Shown here in pieces: positions 1 through 5,110 of a stretch of DNA of 5,110 nt (positions within the stretch are counted from its first letter, which is position 1; every line of letters begins with the position of its first letter). The DNA lies in the NCBI GenBank assembly GCA_035655355.1, contig DASRUQ010000022.1, forward strand, positions 1-5,110. Reading direction: 5' to 3'. Position numbers and translations under genes: made by a program. Under the pieces are notes generated by a model. The model worked only from the letters and a program-made list of their open reading frames with translations, searched no databases and had not been told where the DNA came from. The stretch comes from 2-12-FULL-43-11 sp035655355 (lineage in GTDB: Bacteria; Patescibacteriota; Minisyncoccia; UBA6257; Colwellbacteraceae).

Positions 1-1416
1 CCCGATTCCCAAAATATCGGCTTCCCTAAAAGGCTTTCCAATAAGCTGAAATCCAACCGGCAGCTTCCCCTCCCCGCCTCGGACCGGAATTGAAACACCA
101 GGCAAACCTGCCAAGTTCAATGGAATGGTAAAAATATCCGACAGATACATATTGAGCGGGTCATCAGTCTTCTCCCCAATCTTAAAAGCCGGAGTAGGAG
201 CGACAGGCGTCAGAATAACATCCACCCCGCTCTCAAACACTTTCTCAAAATCTTCTTTAATCAACCGCCTCACTTTTTGAGCTTTAGAATAGTAAGCGTC
301 GTAATAACCGGCGGACAGCACGAAAGTTCCCAAAATTATTCTTCGCTTAGCCTCCGCGCCAAAACCGGCTCCTTTATTTTCAAAATACAGGTCCGATAAG
401 TTCTTGGCTTTTTCACGAGTGCCGTAGCGGATGCCGTCAAAACGGGACAGGTTGGTGCTGACCTCCGCGGGCATAATGATGTAGTAAACGGACAAGGCGT
501 CTTTAGTGTGAGGCAGGCTAATCTTCTTAACCTTAATGCCTAAGCTCTCCAAATCTTTAATCGCATCGTGAATTGAATCGGCCACCTCTTTATCCAAGAC
601 ATCAATAAAATATTCATCGGGAATACCGACAGTTAAGTTTTTAATATCTTCCAGTTTAGGATTAGTGAGACTATCTCCGTACTCTTTCTCTACGCTAGTT
701 GAATCCCGCTTGTCTTGTCCCGCGATAGCTTTAAATAAAATAGCGGCATCTTCCACTGTCTTCGTTAAAGGCCCTATCTGGTCAAGTGAGGAAGCCATAG
801 CCATCAGTCCAAACCTGGAAACAGCTCCATAAGTAGGCTTAAGACCCACCACTCCACAGAAAGATGCCGGCTGGCGAATAGAACCTCCCGTATCGCTTCC
901 CAGTGCGGCAATAGCCATGTGGGATGCCACAGCGGCGGCAGAACCACCCGAGGAACCTCCCGGAACTCTCGTTAAGTCATGTGGATTCTTGGTAACTTTG
1001 AAAGCCGAGTTTTCGGTAGAACTGCCCATGGCGAACTCATCCATATTGGTTTTACCCAAAAATACCGCTCCCTTATCCTTCAGCTTACTGATAACAGTAG
1101 AGTCATAAGCGGCTTTATAAGCTTTCAATATCTTGGAGCCTGCTGTAGCGAGACCGCCCTCAATCAGCATATTGTCCTTGATAGCTAACGGCACTCCGGA
1201 GAGGATATCAATTTGTTGCCCACCAGCCAAAGCCACATCCACCGCTTCTGCTTCTCTTAAAGCTTCATCTTTACGGAGACTCAGATAAGCGTCTATCTCT
1301 TTATCCCGGACATCAATATACTTGAAAAAATCCTGGGCGATTTCCAAAGCAGAGAACTTCTTATCCAGAAGCCCCCGATGAAATTTTTTTATGGTTAGAT
1401 CTCTTAGTTTATCCAT
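1..1416 (-). CDS. gatA: Asp-tRNA(Asn)/Glu-tRNA(Gln) amidotransferase subunit A, C-terminus cut by window edge
   Basis: GatA is the glutaminase subunit of cytoplasmic GatCAB. It releases ammonia from glutamine, which GatB uses to amidate Glu-tRNA(Gln) or Asp-tRNA(Asn). I translated 472 codons from the ATG at 1416-1414 to the window edge without a stop. The amidase-signature Ser-cisSer-Lys triad is intact: Lys80 in GVPLAIKDN, Ser155 in PGGSSGGS, and nucleophile Ser179 in GSDTGGSIRQPA. The spacings match the S. aureus enzyme, where the residues are 79, 154 and 178. Near the C-terminus, YLSDIFTIPLNLAGLPG and LPVGFQLIG are typical of GatA. Family proteins are about 470-490 aa, so probably only 10-20 residues are missing. 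The start is fixed by the match to the family N-terminus and by the TAATG junction, where the gatC stop and gatA start share one base; there is no Shine-Dalgarno, so translational coupling to gatC is likely. gatB is not visible. Family assignment is very secure; the exact tRNA substrate cannot be read from sequence. Confidence 0.97.
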   Translation of the reverse strand, partial: MDKLRDLTIKKFHRGLLDKKFSALEIAQDFFKYIDVRDKEIDAYLSLRKDEALREAEAVDVALAGGQQIDILSGVPLAIKDNMLIEGGLATAGSKILKAYKAAYDSTVISKLKDKGAVFLGKTNMDEFAMGSSTENSAFKVTKNPHDLTRVPGGSSGGSAAAVASHMAIAALGSDTGGSIRQPASFCGVVGLKPTYGAVSRFGLMAMASSLDQIGPLTKTVEDAAILFKAIAGQDKRDSTSVEKEYGDSLTNPKLEDIKNLTVGIPDEYFIDVLDKEVADSIHDAIKDLESLGIKVKKISLPHTKDALSVYYIIMPAEVSTNLSRFDGIRYGTREKAKNLSDLYFENKGAGFGAEAKRRIILGTFVLSAGYYDAYYSKAQKVRRLIKEDFEKVFESGVDVILTPVAPTPAFKIGEKTDDPLNMYLSDIFTIPLNLAGLPGVSIPVRGGEGKLPVGFQLIGKPFREADILGIG

Positions 1417-1418
1417 TA
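1414..1418 (-). promoter_or_regulatory. TAATG stop-start overlap coupling gatC to gatA
   Basis: On the minus strand the gatC TAA (1418-1416) and the gatA ATG (1416-1414) share one adenine. The preceding 20 nt at the end of gatC contain no purine-rich Shine-Dalgarno. Terminating ribosomes therefore probably re-initiate on gatA, which would help keep the two subunits in stoichiometric amounts. The overlap is seen directly; the coupling is inferred. Confidence 0.75.
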
Positions 1419-1694
1419 TTCAAAAACTGGCGGCACTTTCAGGTAATTACCGTCTCTATCGGGAAAGGCTTCACGTAGTTCTTCTACGTCCTTAAACGGC
1501 TCAGCCTTGTCTTCTCTCATCACGCTCTTCAAATTGTGTCCGCCGGTTAAGGGAGCAATGCCTTCCGTATCCACCGCCTGGAGATCCTTAAAATGGTCCA
1601 GGATTTTAACGAGGTCATTGGAAAACTTTTTCTCTTCTTTTTCTGTGAGCTTAACTCTGGCGAGCTTAGCCACATATTTAACGTCTAGTTCCAT
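1416..1694 (-). CDS. gatC: Asp-tRNA(Asn)/Glu-tRNA(Gln) amidotransferase subunit C
   Basis: GatC is the small non-catalytic subunit that wraps around and stabilises the GatA-GatB interface in GatCAB. The 92-residue product has the normal family length and pattern: an N-terminal helix with VAKLARVKLTEKE (about residues 8-20), a second helix with ILDHFKDLQAVDTEGIAPL (about 31-49), the conserved MRED (59-62), and a C-terminal YLKVPPVFE that matches the family's '.VP.V.e' ending. The ATG at 1694 gives the expected short N-terminus. Upstream there is a 42-bp gap to corA with no Shine-Dalgarno and no convincing promoter; a TTGAAT about 16 bp before ACTAAT is the best weak candidate. The stop codon overlaps the gatA start by one base. 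Its direct coupling to gatA supports the assignment. Whether it is co-transcribed with corA cannot be decided from sequence. Confidence 0.95.
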   Translation of the reverse strand: MELDVKYVAKLARVKLTEKEEKKFSNDLVKILDHFKDLQAVDTEGIAPLTGGHNLKSVMREDKAEPFKDVEELREAFPDRDGNYLKVPPVFE

Positions 1695-1736
1695 ACACGA
1701 GTAAGATTAGTCTAAAAAAGGCCTTTTATTCAAGCT

Positions 1737-2657
1737 TTAGAGCCAGCGGTTTCTGATGAATATCATCAGCACTAAAGCAGAGATAACAACGGAGATCCCT
1801 ATCGCCATTAAGTAAGAGAAGGGCGACCCCGAAAGCGGCAGAGACACGTTCATGCCGTAAAAGCTGGTCACTAGGGTCGGAATGGCTATGATAACCGTAA
1901 GTACGGTCAGTATCTTAATAGATTGGTTCAAGTTATTCGTCATAATACTTGAGTAAGCTTCGCGGATATTAGTGATGCTTTTTAAATTTATCTCACAATT
2001 GGAAATAAGCTGGGTGTTGTGCAAAAGCAGGTCTTCAATTAATTCCTCGTCTTCCTTATGAAGGCCAATGAACTTCCCGGAGAGGATATTCCTCAAACTG
2101 GCATTCGTGGGAACAAGAGAATTTATGAAGTTAGCCAGAACTTCCTCAAAGGCCACAAATTGAGCTATGTCTTCGTTCCTCACTCTTTCCACGTTAGCCA
2201 CAGAACTCCTCACTTTTCTCGTGACTTCGGTAAAAAACTTGGAGTATTCGGCATTAATTGATTCAAAGATTTGCAGAACAAGATTGGTCCTTTGTGTAGT
2301 TGAAAAATCCGCCGCCTTTTTAAGGTTATCCAAAAATTTTAATTCCCTGCTTGAAACGGTAACCACAAAGCCAGGCGTCACAGCCACTAAAATTGGAGTT
2401 GTAGCTACTCTGCCGTCATCCTCCCTGATAGCGACCCTGGTGAAAAAGTAGATAATATCTTTCTGCCTTTCCAACCTCGGGACTTCGTAAGGATCCGTGG
2501 CATCCTTGATAAGATCTTCCTCTAAAAACAGTTTATCTCTAAGAAAGACAGCCTCTTCTTCCGTGGGGCTTTCCACATTCACCCAAGAACCAGCCGCCAG
2601 CTGATCCAATTCCTTAAGTTCCTTGTCTTTAACTTTTTTATGATAAATCTTCAGCAT
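1737..2657 (-). CDS. corA: CorA-family divalent metal ion (Mg2+/Co2+) channel
   Basis: This is a 306-residue inner-membrane protein of the CorA/2-TM-GxN family, which forms homopentameric channels for Mg2+ (also Co2+ or Ni2+) uptake. The N-terminal cytoplasmic domain (about 1-245) contains SWVNVESPTEEE (24-35) and DPYEVPRLERQKD (55-67), equivalents of the family 'W.d...p...E' and 'D..E.PRle..' blocks. A long stalk helix follows (about 125-245). The first membrane helix is at about 248-266, directly followed by the diagnostic YGMN (GMN at 268-270). A short periplasmic loop, VSLPLSGSPFS, leads to the second helix (about 281-300) and a basic C-terminal tail, RNRWL, as in canonical CorA. Length is normal (about 300-350). 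The ATG at 2657 lies 47 bp after ychF with no Shine-Dalgarno, and a promoter-like element sits in the gap. Family is secure; whether Mg2+ is the main substrate is inferred from the GMN motif. Confidence 0.93.
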   Translation of the reverse strand: MLKIYHKKVKDKELKELDQLAAGSWVNVESPTEEEAVFLRDKLFLEEDLIKDATDPYEVPRLERQKDIIYFFTRVAIREDDGRVATTPILVAVTPGFVVTVSSRELKFLDNLKKAADFSTTQRTNLVLQIFESINAEYSKFFTEVTRKVRSSVANVERVRNEDIAQFVAFEEVLANFINSLVPTNASLRNILSGKFIGLHKEDEELIEDLLLHNTQLISNCEINLKSITNIREAYSSIMTNNLNQSIKILTVLTVIIAIPTLVTSFYGMNVSLPLSGSPFSYLMAIGISVVISALVLMIFIRNRWL

Positions 2658-2674
2658 CAGCAGGCTTTGTATAA

Positions 2675-2703
2675 ATTATGACACCTATTTTTCTAAGTGG
2701 AAA
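2675..2703 (-). promoter_or_regulatory. Candidate sigma70-type promoter for corA
   Basis: On the minus strand, a TTTCCA -35-like hexamer (2703-2698, 4 of 6 to consensus) is separated by 17 bp from CATAAT (2680-2675, 5 of 6). TGT immediately upstream of the -10 forms an extended -10 element. The -10 ends 17 nt before the corA ATG, predicting a start site near 2668 and a leader of about 10 nt. The -35 starts one base past the ychF stop codon. Pattern only; no transcription data. Confidence 0.5.
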
Positions 2704-2704
2704 G

Positions 2705-3715
2705 TTAACCGTGTTTAATTTCCAGCACTTCACCGTCCTTAACTACATAATCCTTACCCTCGGTGCGGATCCAGCCCTTCTGTCTGGCTGCAGGCCAGCT
2801 TCCCGCTTCCAGAAGTTTCTGCCAATCAATGACATCGGCCCTGATAAATTTCTTCTCAAAATCAGTATGGATTTCGCCAGCCGCCTGGGGCGCTGTAGCT
2901 CCCTGGTCGGTTGTCCAAGCACGTGATTCGTCTTCTCCTGTCGTAAAGAAACTCATTAAACCAAGTACTTCGTAAGCCTTCTTTATTAAAAATCCTAAGT
3001 CTTTTTCAGCCGACAAATCAGCCACCACATAGTCTGACCCTAAAGCAGTTATTTTATCCTTCAAAGCTTGAGTAGCGTCACTCTCTGCACCGTTCAATAA
3101 ATAGATGCCCGCCTTGGCTGTTAAAAGATTAAGTTCCGCTACTGACGGGTGTAAAACTATTTCTTTATCCAAAGTTTTCACAAAGTTTCCGGCCTCCAGC
3201 ACCGCTTTGGCCTGTTTAACCATTTCCACGCCCTTCACCTTTTCCTTATCTCCGGTCTTGGCTTCTTTTTCCAAACTCTGCAAACGCTTATCAACAGTAT
3301 CCAAGTCTTTTAAAATCAATTCTGTATTAATAATATCTATGTCTCTATTCGGATCAACGCTGTTTTCCACGTGTACAATTTCTTCCGAACCGAAAACTCT
3401 TACCACTTGCACGATAGCCTTTACGTCTCTTACGTGCATCAAAAACTGGTTACCCAAGCCTTCTCCTTTATAAGCGCCTTTAACCAGTCCCGCTATGTCG
3501 TAAAATTCAATTACCGCGGGCACTACCTTCTTGGAATGGCTCATTTCGGCAAGCTTATCCAGTCTCTCGTCGGGTACAATAACGACTCCAACATTGGGGT
3601 CAATAGTGGCAAAAGGATAATTGGCCACCACTACATCCTGGCTCGTAAGTAACTTAAAAAGCGTGGACTTCCCCACATTTGGCAAACCGACTATACCGAT
3701 AGATAACTTTTTCAT
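2705..3715 (-). CDS. ychF: Redox/stress-associated ATPase YchF (OLA1-type P-loop NTPase), compact form
   Basis: YchF is a universally conserved Obg-family TRAFAC NTPase that prefers ATP, binds ribosomes and modulates translation and stress responses. The N-terminal G domain shows the P-loop GLPNVGKST (10-18), the G2 region PFATIDPN (34-41) and the G3 motif DIAG followed by LVKGAYKGEGLGNQF (73-91). A helical domain follows (about 128-200). The nucleotide-specificity motif is N-G-A-E at 208-211, the NxxE form typical of YchF instead of NKxD, consistent with relaxed specificity toward ATP. The C-terminal TGS domain (about 252-336) contains FFTTGEDESRAWT, APQAAGEIHTDFEKKFIRA and EGKDYVVKDGEV. At 336 aa it is roughly 25 residues shorter than E. 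coli YchF, mainly between NxxE and the TGS domain, and it ends in LEIKHG instead of the usual FNV-like tail. The residue matching E. coli Cys35 is Ala36, a common natural variant. The ATG at 3715 gives the canonical N-terminus. It lies 54 bp after uvrC. Confidence 0.97.
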   Translation of the reverse strand: MKKLSIGIVGLPNVGKSTLFKLLTSQDVVVANYPFATIDPNVGVVIVPDERLDKLAEMSHSKKVVPAVIEFYDIAGLVKGAYKGEGLGNQFLMHVRDVKAIVQVVRVFGSEEIVHVENSVDPNRDIDIINTELILKDLDTVDKRLQSLEKEAKTGDKEKVKGVEMVKQAKAVLEAGNFVKTLDKEIVLHPSVAELNLLTAKAGIYLLNGAESDATQALKDKITALGSDYVVADLSAEKDLGFLIKKAYEVLGLMSFFTTGEDESRAWTTDQGATAPQAAGEIHTDFEKKFIRADVIDWQKLLEAGSWPAARQKGWIRTEGKDYVVKDGEVLEIKHG

Positions 3716-3732
3716 CAGAATCTTTCAGCAGA

Positions 3733-3760
3733 ATAATAACAGAAATTAGACTTCAATCAA
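3733..3760 (-). promoter_or_regulatory. Candidate sigma70-type promoter for ychF
   Basis: On the minus strand, TTGATT (3760-3755, 4 of 6 to the -35 consensus) is followed after 16 bp by TATTAT (3738-3733, 5 of 6 to the -10). TGT directly before the -10 makes an extended -10. The -10 ends 17 nt before the ychF ATG, giving a predicted leader of about 10 nt (beginning near AAAGATTCTG) with no Shine-Dalgarno. It lies wholly in the uvrC-ychF gap. Pattern-based inference. Confidence 0.5.
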
Positions 3761-3769
3761 CTAGCGGGA

Positions 3770-4960
3770 CTATTTAGTCTTCTTTAAGAATTTTTCTGCC
3801 CTAATCTTTTTATGGTATCTGATGGCGAAGCGGTGAGCCTCGTCCCGCAAAGCTATCAGTTCTTTTTCGGTTACTCCAAGCGGAATGTTGCCGAAGAAGT
3901 CATTCCTCTTTCTTTCCGGCCCCTTAGCGATACCCACTAGAGGAATCTTCAACCCTAGTTTGTGTAAGACGTTTTTAGCCGCATTAACCTGAGGCAACCC
4001 GCCATCTACCAAAATCACGTCAGGGTGAGTCCAATCATTACCAAACCTTCTTGTCAGCATCTCTTTCATCATCCTCGTATCGTCAGGTCTGTTTGACCCC
4101 CTAATTTTAAACTTGCGGTATTCGGACTTAGCGGGTCTGCCTCCCACAAAAACTACCATACTGCCGACAGCGGAATCACCGGAAATATTGGAAATGTCGT
4201 AACCTTCCAAGCGCAATTTCTTTCCTTCGCGTATAGTTTCGGTTTCATTAATGAAACCAGCGTCCTGAATGTTCTCCAGAGAAAAGATGCGTCTCTTGAT
4301 CTTGGCGGCCTGTTCAAACTCCATTTTCTTGCTCGCTTGAGCCATTTCTTTTTTGAGGTTGCTTAAAACTCTTTTCTTTTTGCCCTCCAGGAATAGTTTG
4401 ATGTTCCTGATATTCTTTAGATAATCGGTGCGGCTCACGGCCCCCACACAGGTTCCGGGGCAAAGACCTATCTCATACTCAAAACAAGGCCTGGTAAGCT
4501 TTCCTATTTTATCTACCGGGTGAACACTGAAAGGAAATATCTTTCTAATAAACTTTAAAGCCTGTCTGGACTGCTGAGCGGAAAGAAACGGGCCGAATCT
4601 CTCTCCCTTAATAGGCATTCTACCCCGCACCAATAAGACTCTGGGATATGTCTCTTTGGTTATTTCAATATATATAAAGCTCGTGTCGTCTTTCTCTAGA
4701 ACGTTGTAGGGCGGTTGGTTCTTTTTGATGAGCGCCGCCTCTAAAATAAGGGCCTCCAAGGCGCTGTCTGTTTCCCGATATTCAATCTTGGCGATTTTAC
4801 TTACCATAGACTCTATTCTTCTGTCATGCGAACGCAAAAAATAACTGGTCACCCGGCGTTTTAAATTACCAGCCTTGCCGATATAGAGCAGTTTGCCCAA
4901 ACCGTCTTTCATGAAATAGACGCCTGGGCTAACCGGAAGTTTTTCGTATAATTTCTTCAT
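3770..4960 (-). CDS. uvrC: UvrC-like excinuclease subunit, compact (lacks middle region and HhH domain)
   Basis: UvrC makes the 3' and 5' incisions in UvrABC nucleotide excision repair. This 396-residue protein carries both nuclease modules. The N-terminal GIY-YIG domain (about 8-95) has GVY (13-15), YIG (26-28), Lys29, Arg36, Tyr40, Glu74 and Asn86 in PPYNVLEKDD. A cluster-binding-like segment follows (His147, Cys159, Cys167, Cys171), then a UVR segment with MEFEQAAKIKRR (about 200-232), which should contact UvrB. The RNase H-like domain (about 250-390) has Asp255 in YDISN, Asp319 in LVDGG and His376 in RDEAHRFA, matching the T. maritima catalytic triad in order and approximate spacing. Ordinary UvrC is about 560-610 aa. 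Here about 110 residues between UVR and the RNase H-like domain and the whole C-terminal helix-hairpin-helix are absent. The 54 bp between its TAG stop and ychF has no room for a lost HhH, so this is not a simple frameshift. The ATG at 4960 fits the family start. Cho is excluded because it lacks the second nuclease. Confidence 0.9.
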   Translation of the reverse strand: MKKLYEKLPVSPGVYFMKDGLGKLLYIGKAGNLKRRVTSYFLRSHDRRIESMVSKIAKIEYRETDSALEALILEAALIKKNQPPYNVLEKDDTSFIYIEITKETYPRVLLVRGRMPIKGERFGPFLSAQQSRQALKFIRKIFPFSVHPVDKIGKLTRPCFEYEIGLCPGTCVGAVSRTDYLKNIRNIKLFLEGKKKRVLSNLKKEMAQASKKMEFEQAAKIKRRIFSLENIQDAGFINETETIREGKKLRLEGYDISNISGDSAVGSMVVFVGGRPAKSEYRKFKIRGSNRPDDTRMMKEMLTRRFGNDWTHPDVILVDGGLPQVNAAKNVLHKLGLKIPLVGIAKGPERKRNDFFGNIPLGVTEKELIALRDEAHRFAIRYHKKIRAEKFLKKTK

Positions 4961-4989
4961 TTGACAGTAGTCTTAATTTATAGCATAAT
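4961..4989 (+). promoter_or_regulatory. Near-consensus rightward sigma70-type promoter, divergent from uvrC
   Basis: On the plus strand, a perfect TTGACA (4961-4966) is followed by an ideal 17-bp spacer and CATAAT (4984-4989, 5 of 6). Its -35 directly abuts the uvrC start codon. A start site near 4995-4996 would send transcription rightward through 4996-5110 and beyond the window. It is the best promoter match in the window; its target is not resolved because the window ends. Confidence 0.6.
4977..4985 (-). promoter_or_regulatory. Candidate extended -10 promoter for uvrC
   Basis: Minus-strand TGCTATAAA is an extended -10 (TGN plus TATAAA, 5 of 6 to consensus). It ends 16 nt before the uvrC ATG. 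The hexamer 17 bp upstream (ATGAAC) is a poor -35, which extended -10 promoters tolerate. The predicted leader is about 8-10 nt, with no Shine-Dalgarno. The element overlaps the spacer and -10 of a promoter on the opposite strand. Confidence 0.5.
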
Positions 4990-5032
4990 CGCAAATCTGG
5001 TTCATTACTAATCAATCGATCATAGGAAGCTG

Positions 5033-5110
5033 ATGGTTCGGGATGTCTCGCCACGGTTGAGAGTAGATATCCGTTTACGGATATTTGATGCGTTTACGCA
5101 TCTTTGTGTT
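5033..5110 (+). CDS. Possible N-terminus of an unrecognised divergent gene, cut by window edge
   Basis: An ATG at 5033 opens a frame of 26 codons that is still open at the window end (MVRDVSPRLRV... to ...FDAFTHLCV). A purine-rich AGGAAG (5024-5029) sits 3 nt upstream, which is Shine-Dalgarno-like but close. The strong promoter at 4961-4989 would transcribe it with a leader of about 37 nt. I do not recognise the protein. Against coding, the frame runs through two perfect adjacent hairpins at 5067-5102, a structure more typical of non-coding leaders or terminators. A 26-codon open frame is weak evidence by itself. The alternative is an untranslated leader or small RNA. Confidence 0.22.
   Translation, partial: MVRDVSPRLRVDIRLRIFDAFTHLCV
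5065..5102. repeat. Two adjacent perfect hairpins with identical TTTA loops
   Basis: Hairpin 1 pairs ATATCCG (5067-5073) with CGGATAT (5078-5084) around TTTA. In RNA it extends by a G-U and an A-U pair to 5065-5086. Hairpin 2 starts at the next base and pairs GATGCG (5087-5092) with CGCATC (5097-5102), again around TTTA. Both share the core CGTTTACG while the outer stem sequences differ but remain complementary. A moderately T-rich tail (TTTGTGTT) follows on the plus strand, so hairpin 2 could be a weak terminator or attenuator for the rightward promoter. The inverted repeats are directly visible; function is unknown. Confidence 0.7.

Noticed and set aside
917..1188. Two overlapping plus-strand open frames of 63 and 69 codons
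   Set aside because: Both are antisense to the catalytic core of gatA, including the Ser155/Ser179 region, which explains the sequence fully.
1716..1727. AAAAGGCCTTTT palindrome with a T-run between corA and gatC, resembling an intrinsic terminator
   Set aside because: It is a 12-bp palindrome with no spacer. Any hairpin would have only A-T pairs around a GGCC loop, too weak for a believable terminator.
2167..2451. 94-codon open frame on the plus strand
   Set aside because: It is antisense to corA and has no motif, promoter or ribosome site. The corA frame is secure, so this is a shadow.
3105..3473. 122-codon open frame on the plus strand
   Set aside because: It lies entirely antisense to ychF, whose protein has clear family motifs over the same bases. 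The plus-strand translation is Ser/Thr/Leu-rich with no recognisable domain, as expected for a shadow frame.
3716..3769. Decayed HhH domain of uvrC after its stop codon
   Set aside because: Only 54 bp separate uvrC from ychF, too short for an HhH domain, and the gap contains promoter-like elements instead.
5035..5055. Minus-strand CATCCCGAAC, resembling the conserved 5S rRNA segment
   Set aside because: The expected GAAGTTAAGC does not follow and the flanks do not form the 5S arms, so the short match is probably chance.
5020..5109. Possible C-terminal tail of another minus-strand gene upstream of uvrC, ending in TGA at 5022-5020
   Set aside because: Only 29 codons are visible, with no recognisable motif, and the stretch includes the two perfect hairpins. 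A coding tail cannot be supported from this window.

Overview
The window carries five tightly packed genes, all on the minus strand, plus about 150 bp of regulatory-looking DNA at the right end. In minus-strand transcription order (right to left) they are a short uvrC, ychF, a corA-family metal channel gene, gatC, and gatA, whose last few codons fall off the left edge. Intergenic gaps are about 40-55 bp, and gatC and gatA overlap by one base. All five frames read cleanly in the standard bacterial code, with TAA or TAG stops where visible and no in-frame TGA. I see no mobile element, CRISPR array, tRNA or rRNA.

The compact layout, AT-rich Lys/Ile/Glu-rich proteins, almost no Shine-Dalgarno sites and unusually small versions of universal proteins (UvrC 396 aa, YchF 336 aa) suggest a member of the Candidate Phyla Radiation/Patescibacteria, probably Parcubacteria-like. 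This is inference from style and not a database match.

Positions 1-1694 hold gatA and gatC, two subunits of the GatCAB amidotransferase that makes Gln-tRNA(Gln) and/or Asn-tRNA(Asn). gatB is not in view and may follow to the left. Positions 1737-2657 encode a CorA-type divalent-cation channel with the GMN signature and two C-terminal membrane helices. Positions 2705-3715 encode the P-loop NTPase YchF. Positions 3770-4960 encode a UvrC-like excision nuclease that keeps both nuclease active sites but lacks the usual middle region and the C-terminal helix-hairpin-helix domain.

The most distinctive signals are regulatory and structural. uvrC, ychF and corA each have an extended -10-like element (TGN plus a TATAAT-like hexamer) ending only 16-17 nt before the ATG, which implies transcripts with 5' leaders of about 10 nt or less. 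The uvrC promoter is interleaved with a near-consensus rightward promoter (TTGACA, 17 bp, CATAAT) on the other strand. That promoter points into a leader with a possible small ORF and two adjacent perfect hairpins sharing the loop TTTA. In the UvrC, the first of four expected iron-sulfur cysteines is replaced by histidine at the matching spacing. I found no clearly new multi-gene system; this is mainly a housekeeping region.
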